DNA of 28,390 nt from Marisimplicoccus framensis_A (GTDB taxonomy: Bacteria > Bacteroidota > Bacteroidia > Flavobacteriales > Flavobacteriaceae), in contig JBELLF010000008.1 in the NCBI GenBank assembly GCA_042088875.1, forward strand, positions 1-28,390, in the 5' to 3' direction. A model generated the notes under the pieces. It made no database searches. It was not told where the DNA came from and saw only the letters and a list, made by a program, of their open reading frames with translations. This document shows, one piece after another, positions 1 through 7,115 of the stretch. Each line of letters starts with the position of its first letter. The first letter of the stretch is position 1. Made by a program: the position numbers and the translations under genes.

Positions 1-1237
1 ATCCAGCTAAAATAATATTACCATCTTTTAAAGGTCCAATATCAGCTCCACTTCCTCCTTTATGAAAACTTACCCCATAATCATTAAAATATTCCTCAAA
101 CTTTTTTAGGGATTTAAACTCCTTATCAGATGTATCAAAACTAATCCCTCTTGGAGTAAAACCTCCCGCATCAGATTCAATAGCAAAAAAATGTTTTTCA
201 TTTTTGAGTTTTGCAACTTCAGCATATTTATTTCCTCCTCTTAGTCCATTTTCTTCGTTAGCAAACAAAACTACTCTAATTGTCCTCTTTGGTATATAAT
301 TTAAAGATTTAAAAATTCTTAGCACTTCCATTGATTGAACAATTCCTGCACCGTCGTCATGACTTCCATCTCCCAGATCCCATGAGTCAAGATGTCCACC
401 TACAACAATTATTTCATCTGGTTTTTCTGACCCCTTAATTTCACCAATTACAGTATGAGTTAACACATCAGGAAAGTTTCTAGAGTTCTGTCTGAAAAAG
501 AACTTTATTTTTGGATTTAAAGATAACATAGAACTTAAAATTTCTGCACCATTAGTACTAATTGCAGCAGCGGGTATTCTCTGACTTAATGATAAGCCTT
601 CATAATACATAGAACCTGTATGAGGGTAATTATCTAAAGTTGTAGTCATTGATCTGACAATAACACCTACAGCTCCAAGTTTAGCAGCTTGAACAGCCCC
701 TTGTGTCCGTTGATTCACACTTCCAGCATATGCTTGAAAAGTGTTAATCAATGTTACATCCATTGGACGATTAAAAAAAACTATTTTTCCACTAACTGAG
801 TCTCTTCCAATATCTCTTAACTCCTTAAAGCTTTTAACTTCAACTACATTTGCAGTAATTCCAATTGAAGGAGTAGATATTGAACCCCCTAATGCAGCAA
901 TTGGAACAGAAATATTATTTCCTGGTCTTGTTTCTATATGAGCATATTCTGGAGCACCTCTAACCCATTTTGGAACCATAACTTGTTGCAGCCATACTGA
1001 ATCAAGTTCTAAAAGATCAAGCTCTTCTTTACCCCATTTTACAGATCTTTCGTAATTAATAGATCCTGAGAGTCTTCCACCAATTTGGTTAGACAAATAA
1101 TCAAGCCATTTATAAGATTTTCCATTAGATAGAGCTTCATCATATATTTTTTCAATAAAAACAGAATTTGCTTGAGTAGTTTGAGAATTTATAGAATTTA
1201 ATGTAAGTAGTGAAACTAAAATTATGAATAATCGCAT
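1..1237 (-). CDS. M28 family zinc peptidase, exported (3' part beyond window)
   Basis: This reading frame is open from its ATG at 1237 to the window edge, giving 412 codons without a stop, so the C-terminus is missing. It starts with a Sec-type signal peptide (LFIILVSLL, then NSINSQ). A PA-like insert follows at roughly residues 120-250, then the M28 metallopeptidase core. The metal site is readable: GGHLDSWD with His282, HDDGAG with Asp294, and NEENG with Glu328 (general base) and Glu329 (ligand). The arrangement resembles carboxypeptidase Q-like M28 enzymes, which are exported dipeptidases or aminopeptidases; exact specificity cannot be read. It starts 4 bases after the stop of the sigma-54 activator, so it is the last visible gene of the grpE-dnaJ-activator operon. 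Confidence 0.9.
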   Translation of the reverse strand, partial: MRLFIILVSLLTLNSINSQTTQANSVFIEKIYDEALSNGKSYKWLDYLSNQIGGRLSGSINYERSVKWGKEELDLLELDSVWLQQVMVPKWVRGAPEYAHIETRPGNNISVPIAALGGSISTPSIGITANVVEVKSFKELRDIGRDSVSGKIVFFNRPMDVTLINTFQAYAGSVNQRTQGAVQAAKLGAVGVIVRSMTTTLDNYPHTGSMYYEGLSLSQRIPAAAISTNGAEILSSMLSLNPKIKFFFRQNSRNFPDVLTHTVIGEIKGSEKPDEIIVVGGHLDSWDLGDGSHDDGAGIVQSMEVLRIFKSLNYIPKRTIRVVLFANEENGLRGGNKYAEVAKLKNEKHFFAIESDAGGFTPRGISFDTSDKEFKSLKKFEEYFNDYGVSFHKGGSGADIGPLKDGNIILAG

Positions 1238-1241
1238 ATTA

Positions 1242-2408
1242 TTATTTTTTTGTAGCAAATAAACTTACATCATCTTTTGAAATAGTTTCACCTCCTAGAA
1301 TAATTAAACGCTCAACTACATTTCTTAATTCTCTTACATTACCTGACCAGTTATAATTTTCTAGGAGTTTTAGTGAGTCTTTGCTAAACTTCTTTGTTTC
1401 AATTCCTTGTTCATTTGAAATTATATTAGAAAAATGATCTATAAGAATTGGAATATCAGACTTTCTCTTACTCAATTCAGGTACTTTAATAACAATAACT
1501 GCTAATCTATGGTATAAATCCTCTCTAAAATTACCCCTCTCTATTTCTTTTTTTAAATCCTTATTTGTTGCAGCTAAAACTCTAACATCAACAATTATGT
1601 CTTTTTGACTTCCTACTCTTTGAATTTTTTTTTCTTCTAAAGCTCTTAAAACTTTAGCTTGTGCAGCAAGACTCATATCTCCTATTTCATCTAAAAATAT
1701 AGTTCCATTATTAGCAGCTTCAAACTTACCTTCTCTATCCTTGACAGCAGAAGTAAAAGAGCCTTTTAGATGACCAAAAAGTTCACTTTCAATTAATTCT
1801 GATGGAATCGCAGCACAATTTACTTCAATAAATGCAGATTTAGCTCTACTACTTTTTTCATGAATATTATGAGCAACAAGCTCCTTTCCAGTTCCACTCT
1901 CTCCAGTTATCAATACTCTTGCTTCAGTCTTAGCAACCTTATCAATCATTGAATGTATTTCCATAATTGACTTTGACTCACCAATTATCTCATATTTTTT
2001 GGCAACTTTTTTTCTTAAGATTTTATTTTCAGCTATTAATTCTTTTTTTTCCAATGCATTTCTTACAGAATTAATAAGTCTATTTAAATCAGGAGGTTTA
2101 GATATAAAATCATATGCTCCAAGTTTCATAGACTCAACTGCAGTTTCGATATTACCATGACCAGTTAACATAATAAAAGGTATAGTAAAATTAGTCTTTC
2201 TAGTTCTTTGAAGTAGCTCAATACCGTCTATTTTTGGCATTTTTATGTCACATAGAACAAGATCGAAAGAATCATTCTTGATAAGATCAAGACCTTTTTT
2301 TCCATCGGATGCTTCATGAATTTCAAAATTAGAGTCCTCATCTGAAAGAATTCTTACTAGAACTCTTCTAATAGGCTCCTCATCTTCAATTATAAGGATT
2401 TTGCTCAT
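1242..2408 (-). CDS. NtrC-family sigma-54 response regulator without DNA-binding domain
   Basis: This is a 388-residue bacterial enhancer-binding protein. Residues 1-120 are a receiver domain with the acidic pocket EDE (8-10), phosphoacceptor Asp54 (CDIKMP), Thr82 and Lys104. Residues ~141-370 are the AAA+ sigma-54 interaction domain with Walker A GESGTGKE (169-176), Walker B GTIFLDEIGD (~235-244) and an RNA-polymerase-contacting loop reading GSFTSA (216-221) instead of the usual GAFTGA. The protein ends about 20 residues after the NVRELRN segment, so the Fis-type helix-turn-helix of classical NtrC is absent. It should turn on sigma-54 holoenzyme by ATP hydrolysis, perhaps without binding an enhancer. 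It lies 34 bases after dnaJ on the same strand. No partner histidine kinase is visible in the window. Confidence 0.93.
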   Translation of the reverse strand: MSKILIIEDEEPIRRVLVRILSDEDSNFEIHEASDGKKGLDLIKNDSFDLVLCDIKMPKIDGIELLQRTRKTNFTIPFIMLTGHGNIETAVESMKLGAYDFISKPPDLNRLINSVRNALEKKELIAENKILRKKVAKKYEIIGESKSIMEIHSMIDKVAKTEARVLITGESGTGKELVAHNIHEKSSRAKSAFIEVNCAAIPSELIESELFGHLKGSFTSAVKDREGKFEAANNGTIFLDEIGDMSLAAQAKVLRALEEKKIQRVGSQKDIIVDVRVLAATNKDLKKEIERGNFREDLYHRLAVIVIKVPELSKRKSDIPILIDHFSNIISNEQGIETKKFSKDSLKLLENYNWSGNVRELRNVVERLIILGGETISKDDVSLFATKK

Positions 2409-2442
2409 TTTAAGATTATTAGATGTTCTAAGATAAAATTAT

Positions 2443-3555
2443 TTATGCAAACATGTCTCTAACTTTTTCAAAAAAGGACTTTTCAGATTTTTGAGGGTTT
2501 GGTAAAAAATTATCATCATCCAGCATTTCTTTGAAGAAATCTTTTTGCCTTTTGTTTAAGGTCTTGGGTGTCCAAATGTTTACATGAACTAATAAATCTC
2601 CTTTTGAATGTCCGTTAAGATCAGGGACTCCTTTATTTCTTAATCTAAGTGTTTTTCCAGACTGAATACCTGATTCTAGTTTAATTCTAACTTTTCCATC
2701 AATTAAATGAATATCTTTTGAAACACCAAGTGCAGCTTCTGAAATACTTATATATAAATCATAGTGAAGATGATTTCCATCTCTAGTAAATAAGTCATTA
2801 TTTGATTCTTCTATTAATACTAATAAGTCTCCTGGAATACCGTTAGGGTTATTAGAATCATTTCCTTTTGCTGATACTTTAAGTTGCATTCCTTCCTCAA
2901 CACCTGGAGGAATTTTAATTGAAACCGTTTCTTCTGAATTAAGCATTCCATTAGAGTCTGTTCCTGCACCTCTAGATATAATTGATTGACCTGCACCATT
3001 ACAGTTAGGACATATTGAAGTAGACTGCATTCTACCTAAAATTGTATTTGTAATTCTAGACACCTGACCGGAACCATTACATGTTGTACATGTTGAAAAT
3101 TTAGAATCAGGTGATAGAGTTTTTCTTTTAACCTTGATTCTCTTCTCAACACCATTCACAATTTCTTCAAGTGTTAATTTTACCTTTATTCTAAGATTTG
3201 AACCTTTTGAAACTCTTTGACCTCCTCCGCCAAATCCACCAAAAGATGAGCCAAATGCACTACCAAAAATATCTCCAAATTGACTGAAGATATCATCCAT
3301 GTTCATGCCACCTGCACCAAATCCTCCTGCACCATCAAAAGCACTATGACCAAACTGGTCGTATTTAGCTTTCTTATTTGGGTCACTAAGAACTTCGTAT
3401 GCTTCTGCAGCTTTTTTAAAATTTGCTTCTGCAGCTTTATCTCCAGGATTTTTATCGGGATGATATTGAATAGCTTTTTTTCTGTATGCTTTTTTTATAT
3501 CAGCATTAGAAGCACTTTTTGAAACACCCAAAATTTCGTAATAATCTTCTTTCAT
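2443..3555 (-). CDS. dnaJ: Chaperone protein DnaJ (Hsp40), two-Cys-motif form
   Basis: DnaJ delivers unfolded substrates to DnaK and stimulates its ATPase. The 370-residue protein has an N-terminal J domain (1-70) with HPD at 32-34, a Gly/Phe-rich linker (~75-115), a cysteine region (~140-195) and a C-terminal substrate-binding and dimerisation part. Classical DnaJ has four CxxCxGxG motifs that bind two zinc ions. Only two are present here: CTTCNGSG (Cys156, Cys159) and CPNCNGAG (Cys182, Cys185). By position these match motifs 2 and 3, which form zinc centre II; centre I appears lost. I recall similar two-motif DnaJ proteins in Flavobacteria, so this is probably a lineage trait. It starts 6 bases after grpE stops. 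Confidence 0.96.
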   Translation of the reverse strand: MKEDYYEILGVSKSASNADIKKAYRKKAIQYHPDKNPGDKAAEANFKKAAEAYEVLSDPNKKAKYDQFGHSAFDGAGGFGAGGMNMDDIFSQFGDIFGSAFGSSFGGFGGGGQRVSKGSNLRIKVKLTLEEIVNGVEKRIKVKRKTLSPDSKFSTCTTCNGSGQVSRITNTILGRMQSTSICPNCNGAGQSIISRGAGTDSNGMLNSEETVSIKIPPGVEEGMQLKVSAKGNDSNNPNGIPGDLLVLIEESNNDLFTRDGNHLHYDLYISISEAALGVSKDIHLIDGKVRIKLESGIQSGKTLRLRNKGVPDLNGHSKGDLLVHVNIWTPKTLNKRQKDFFKEMLDDDNFLPNPQKSEKSFFEKVRDMFA

Positions 3556-3561
3556 AACTTT

Positions 3562-4065
3562 TTATTGAGCAACAACCACTTTTGGGAATTTTATAACCTG
3601 CTCACCTAATTTATAGCCTCCTTCTATTATATCAATTATTTTTCCCTTTTGGTCATTATTTTGAGCAGGAATTTGACTAATTGCTTCATGAATTTCTGAG
3701 TCAAAAGAATCTCCAATCTTAACTTCCAGTTCTTCAAGACCTTGATTTTTTAGAGTTTCTATTAGCTTATTGTAGATTAACTGAATACCTTGTGTATTAT
3801 CCTGATTTGTATCCTTCTGATTTAAAGCTCTTTTAAAGTCTTCAACAATAGGTATCATACTAGATAGAACTTCTTTACCAGCTGTTTTAAACAAATCAAT
3901 TCTTTCTTTTACAGTTCTCCTTTTATAGTTTTCGAATTCAGCAAATAATCTTACATATTTATCCTTCTCGTTATTTACAATTTGATTTAACTCTTTAACT
4001 GAAGGTGTTTTCTTCTTAGGAGCACTTGATTTAGTAGTTTTACTTTCAGTTTTCTTTTTATTCAT
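3562..4065 (-). CDS. grpE: Nucleotide exchange factor GrpE
   Basis: GrpE releases ADP from DnaK. The 167-residue protein has a lysine-rich, low-complexity N-terminus (~1-20), a long helical coiled-coil region with the family segment EFENYKRRT (~43-51), and a C-terminal beta domain ending in GYKLGEQVIKFPKVVV, which matches the conserved GrpE ending. The length is normal for the family. It is the first gene of the minus-strand operon grpE-dnaJ-sigma-54 activator-M28 peptidase. A sigma-54-type -24/-12 element sits 23 bases upstream of the ATG. No CIRCE element or hrcA gene is visible. dnaK is not in the window. Confidence 0.96.
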   Translation of the reverse strand: MNKKKTESKTTKSSAPKKKTPSVKELNQIVNNEKDKYVRLFAEFENYKRRTVKERIDLFKTAGKEVLSSMIPIVEDFKRALNQKDTNQDNTQGIQLIYNKLIETLKNQGLEELEVKIGDSFDSEIHEAISQIPAQNNDQKGKIIDIIEGGYKLGEQVIKFPKVVVAQ

Positions 4066-4087
4066 GAACTAATTTATATTATTACTA

Positions 4088-4102
4088 GCAATTTTTTTGC
4101 CA
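4088..4102 (-). promoter_or_regulatory. Candidate sigma-54 (-24/-12) promoter upstream of grpE
   Basis: Read on the minus strand, the sequence is TGGC, seven A, then TTGC. It matches the sigma-54 consensus TGGCAC-N5-TTGC at 9 of 10 specified positions (A replaces the second C). The GG and GC dinucleotides have the required spacing: GG falls at 4101-4100 and GC at 4089-4088. The -12 position lies 23 bases before the grpE ATG, which predicts a transcription start near 4076 and a leader of about 11 bases. The operon it would drive encodes a sigma-54 activator. The site is seen directly; its use is inferred. Confidence 0.55.
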
Positions 4103-4123
4103 TCTTGATTTTATGTCAGAATG

Positions 4124-5038
4124 TCATATATTTTTTGATAGGTCTTTCAAAGCGTCATCAATATTTTTAAATGAAAAATCGGACTCACTTAGTTTAACCG
4201 ATTTTACTTTTTGACTAGAAAGAATAATCTCAGACATTTTACCAAATAATAACTTAATTATAAATGAGGGTATATTAGGAAATATAACCCTTGACTTATT
4301 GAAAATTGCAATTTTGTTTATTAACTCATTTTGTTTAACTGGATTTGGAGCAACTAAATTATAAGTTCCCCTCCAAGAATTCTCACAGCTTAATAAAATA
4401 ATTTTAGCAGCATCTTTTTCGTGGATCCATGATTGCCACTGATTACCACTACCAATCGGAGAAAGTATAAAAAACTTTGATAACATCTTACATATTTTAT
4501 ATAGTCCACCTGACTTTGATAAAACAAGCCCTATTCTCATTATGGAAAATGAAATATCAGGAAGTTTACTTTCAAATTTTTTAACTTCATCTTCCCACTT
4601 TACAACAACTTGATTAATAAACGAATTAGGATTATTGATTGAATCATTTTCAGAAGATGTAAAATCTGAAGAGTCTCTATATGCAGCTATTGCAGAGGCA
4701 TTAACGAATGATCTAATTTTAATATTTTTTTTTAAAATAATATCTAAAAAAAAGTTTGTTGACCCTACTCTACTGTCAAATATTTTAGTTTTATTGGCTT
4801 TTGTCCATAGATTAAATACAGAAAAACCTGCAAGATTTATAACACAGTCAACTTCATTGAAACAATCTAAATCAATATCTTCTTTTTTAGGATTCCAATA
4901 ATAGTATTTTAAGAGTGAATTATTGGATTTTAAATTTTTATTTCTTGTTAAAATATTAACCTCGTATTTTTTCTTGAATGCAAGATTTGCAATTTTTTTA
5001 CCTAAAGCCCCTGAACCACCTGTAATTAATATCTTCAT
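4124..5038 (-). CDS. TIGR01777 family NAD(P)-dependent epimerase (YfcH-like)
   Basis: This 304-residue extended-SDR protein has the nucleotide-binding motif GGSGALG at residues 7-13 and the family segment GSGNQWQSWIHEKD in the middle. Its C-terminus (~245-300) is the DUF1731-type tail typical of TIGR01777 proteins (for example IIKLLFGKMSE). Members are annotated as nucleoside-diphosphate-sugar epimerases, but the substrate is generally unknown and nothing here identifies it. The gene is divergent from ilvE with 28 bases between the starts, so the two promoter regions must overlap or lie within the neighbouring genes. Confidence 0.88.
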   Translation of the reverse strand: MKILITGGSGALGKKIANLAFKKKYEVNILTRNKNLKSNNSLLKYYYWNPKKEDIDLDCFNEVDCVINLAGFSVFNLWTKANKTKIFDSRVGSTNFFLDIILKKNIKIRSFVNASAIAAYRDSSDFTSSENDSINNPNSFINQVVVKWEDEVKKFESKLPDISFSIMRIGLVLSKSGGLYKICKMLSKFFILSPIGSGNQWQSWIHEKDAAKIILLSCENSWRGTYNLVAPNPVKQNELINKIAIFNKSRVIFPNIPSFIIKLLFGKMSEIILSSQKVKSVKLSESDFSFKNIDDALKDLSKNI

Positions 5039-5066
5039 ATTGATTTTTTAATTATCTTCGAAGTCT

Positions 5067-6116
5067 ATGAAAATTATTAAATCTAATGTTACAAAAATAG
5101 ATGATGTAAACTTCTCTTCTATAAAATTTGGAGAAATTTTTACGGATCATATGTTTGAATGTAATTTTGATAATGATAAATGGGAAGATCCAGTAATTAA
5201 GCCCTATGGTTCAATAAATCTTGATCCTTCTACCCATGTCTTCCATTATGGCCAAGCTATATTTGAGGGAATGAAAGGATACAAGGATAAAAATGAGGAT
5301 TTATGGTTGTTTAGACCCAAAGATAATTATGAAAGACTTAAAACATCTTGTGAAAGAATGCATATTCCAATTATACCAGAGGATTATTTTTTTGATGGCT
5401 TGAACAAATTAATAAGTCTTGAGAGAGATTGGGTTTCAAATAAACTAGGATCTTCTTTATATATAAGGCCTTTTGTTTTTTCATCATCAAAAATGCTTGC
5501 TGCTAGCCCATCAAAACAGTATAAATTTTTAATTATTTGCTCACCTGGTGCTTCTTATTATTCTAAACCGATAAGTGTCTATGTAGAAGATAAATATAGT
5601 AGAGCTGCTCCTGGTGGTTCAGGTTATGCAAAAGCAGCTGGTAATTATGGTGCTGCATTTTACCCTACATCTATTGCGATGTCAAAAGGTTTCGATCAAG
5701 TAGTCTGGACTGATTCTTCCACTCATCAAAAAATTGAGGAAGTTGGAACAATGAGTGTAGTATTCAGAATTAATGATAAACTTATTACTCCACTTACAAG
5801 TGACACAATTTTAGATGGTGTAACAAGAAAAAGTGTAATACAAGTTGCTAAGGATATTGGGATTGAAGTAGAAGAAAGAGATATAACTGTGAAAGAACTG
5901 ATTTCAGAGTTTAAGTTAGGTAATCTAAAAGAAGTTTTTGGATGTGGAACAGCTGCAGTGATAGCTCCAATTAATTCATTTGGTTGTAAAGATGAGAAAT
6001 TTCAACTTGAAGAATTAGAAAACGACTTTGCTTCAAAAATTAAAACTGCTATTATTAATATTCAACAAAATATTTCTGATGATACTCATAATTGGAGATA
6101 TAAAATTACTAACTAG
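5067..6116 (+). CDS. ilvE: Branched-chain amino acid aminotransferase
   Basis: This 349-residue class IV (D-alanine-type fold) PLP enzyme catalyses the last step of leucine, isoleucine and valine synthesis and the first step of their breakdown, exchanging the amino group with 2-oxoglutarate. It has the BCAT segment VFHYGQAIFEGMK (58-70), the PLP lysine in GYAKAAGNY (Lys189) and the cofactor-binding EEVGTM (224-229). The N-terminus (GEIFTDHMFECNF) is typical of the longer Bacteroidota form. The ATG at 5067 follows the divergent epimerase closely and gives the expected length. It ends 1 base before the stop of the convergent MazG-like gene. No other ilv gene is adjacent. Confidence 0.95.
   Translation: MKIIKSNVTKIDDVNFSSIKFGEIFTDHMFECNFDNDKWEDPVIKPYGSINLDPSTHVFHYGQAIFEGMKGYKDKNEDLWLFRPKDNYERLKTSCERMHIPIIPEDYFFDGLNKLISLERDWVSNKLGSSLYIRPFVFSSSKMLAASPSKQYKFLIICSPGASYYSKPISVYVEDKYSRAAPGGSGYAKAAGNYGAAFYPTSIAMSKGFDQVVWTDSSTHQKIEEVGTMSVVFRINDKLITPLTSDTILDGVTRKSVIQVAKDIGIEVEERDITVKELISEFKLGNLKEVFGCGTAAVIAPINSFGCKDEKFQLEELENDFASKIKTAIINIQQNISDDTHNWRYKITN
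5092..5099 (-). promoter_or_regulatory. Possible -7 box (TATTTTTG) for the epimerase gene
   Basis: This matches the Bacteroidota -7 consensus TAnnTTTG and lies 53 bases upstream of the epimerase ATG, inside the 5' end of ilvE. No convincing TTG at -33 is seen. At this base composition, single matches can occur by chance. Confidence 0.2.
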
Positions 6117-6117
6117 T

Positions 6118-6507
6118 TTACTTTTCTAGAATTGATTTTATATTTGGTTTAAAATAATTGGGTCCTTTTAAAATTTTTCCATCTTCCCTTATTACAGGTG
6201 TTCCATCTGCACTAAGCTTACTCATATTACTTCTTTGAATTTCATCAAATACTTCTACAATTTTATCTTGAAGTCCATGTGCAAGTATTGTTCCACAGAG
6301 AATATAAAGTTTATCTCCAAGTGCATCTGCAATTTCAACTAAATCCTTTTTTCTTGCTGCTTCTAAATACTCATCATTTTCTTCTTGCATTAGTCTATAT
6401 CTTAGCTCAATTGTAGATTCATCAAGATCTGCTTCTTGATTTTTTGAGTATTTTATTTTAAAAGCTTCATTAAATTCTTTTACTGCATCAATAGCATTAG
6501 TTATCAT
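6118..6507 (-). CDS. MazG-like nucleoside triphosphate pyrophosphohydrolase
   Basis: This 129-residue all-alpha NTP pyrophosphatase has the metal-binding pattern of the MazG/PRA-PH superfamily: EExxE at Glu42-Glu43-Glu46 and a second acidic helix containing Glu58, Asp61 and Asp65 (VEIADALGD). Such enzymes hydrolyse NTPs or dNTPs to the monophosphate and pyrophosphate and are often house-cleaning enzymes. The C-terminal tail (EDGKILKGPNYFKPNI) is shared with small phosphoribosyl-ATP-pyrophosphohydrolase-like proteins of Bacteroidota and phages. No his genes lie nearby, so a histidine role is unlikely. The substrate is unknown. The 48 bases before the next, divergent gene contain no clear promoter box. 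Confidence 0.82.
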   Translation of the reverse strand: MITNAIDAVKEFNEAFKIKYSKNQEADLDESTIELRYRLMQEENDEYLEAARKKDLVEIADALGDKLYILCGTILAHGLQDKIVEVFDEIQRSNMSKLSADGTPVIREDGKILKGPNYFKPNIKSILEK

Positions 6508-6555
6508 AATTGTTAATTTTATATTAGAAAAGTTTGATTAAAATAAATTTAATTA

Positions 6556-6741
6556 ATGTTTACTAAAGGACAACTAATTTTTGCTATAATATTCATAATA
6601 TTATTTTCTCTGATAATTGGATACTCTTATATCAAAGATTCAAGACTTCACAATGTTTATTATAAGAATTCGTATGTAATCTTAATTGTATTTATTGTTT
6701 TTATTTCAATAATTGCTGCTTACAGTAATCTTTTTAGGTAA
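6556..6741 (+). CDS. Small two-helix membrane protein, unknown function
   Basis: This 61-residue protein is almost entirely two hydrophobic segments (about 8-25 and 41-57), separated by a charged loop with KDSRLHNVYYKN. It stops 1 base before the proposed crcB start, so the two are surely co-transcribed. I do not recognise a named family, though similar short proteins occur in Bacteroidota. Clean ORF structure, tight spacing and membrane character support it as real. A role tied to the fluoride channel is only a guess from position. Confidence 0.7.
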   Translation: MFTKGQLIFAIIFIILFSLIIGYSYIKDSRLHNVYYKNSYVILIVFIVFISIIAAYSNLFR

Positions 6742-6742
6742 A

Positions 6743-7114
6743 ATGAAAGAGTTATTTCTTGTTTTTTTGGGAGGAGGCTTAGGATCTGCTATAAGATTAA
6801 TTATAAATAGATTATTTCCAAGTGATTCCTTTCCATATTCAACATTAACAGTTAATTTAATTGGTAGTTTTTTAATTGGACTAATTATAAGTTATTTAAT
6901 TAATTCCAATATGTTAAAATCTGATTATTATTACTTCCTTGTTGTTGGTATATGTGGTGGTTTGACTACATTCTCAGCATTTTCCATGGAGAGTCTGAGT
7001 TTTATTAAATCTAATGAAATATTAAACTCATTTGTATACATTTTTATTAGTGTATCTTTATGTATAGCCTTAGCCTATTTAGGCCTTCTAACTATGAATA
7101 AAATATTGAATTAA
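6743..7114 (+). CDS. crcB: Fluoride ion channel CrcB/Fluc
   Basis: This small four-helix membrane protein exports fluoride as a dual-topology dimer. Diagnostic motifs are GGGLGSAIR near the N-terminus, VNLIGSFLIG in helix 2 and GGLTTFSAFSMES in helix 3, which carries the conserved TTFS pore residues. I chose the ATG at 6743, giving 123 residues, the usual family length. An in-frame ATG at 6713 would add ten residues inside the preceding gene and is less likely. The gene lies between the 61-residue membrane protein and the amidohydrolase, separated by 1 base on each side. No fluoride riboswitch is apparent upstream. Confidence 0.93.
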   Translation: MKELFLVFLGGGLGSAIRLIINRLFPSDSFPYSTLTVNLIGSFLIGLIISYLINSNMLKSDYYYFLVVGICGGLTTFSAFSMESLSFIKSNEILNSFVYIFISVSLCIALAYLGLLTMNKILN

Positions 7115-7115
7115 A

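Noticed and set aside
741..941. 66-codon plus-strand ORF
   Set aside because: It lies wholly inside the M28 peptidase gene on the opposite strand, which has clear zinc-site motifs.
3280..3522. 80-codon plus-strand ORF
   Set aside because: It is antisense to dnaJ across the J domain, whose motifs are unmistakable, and has no features of its own.
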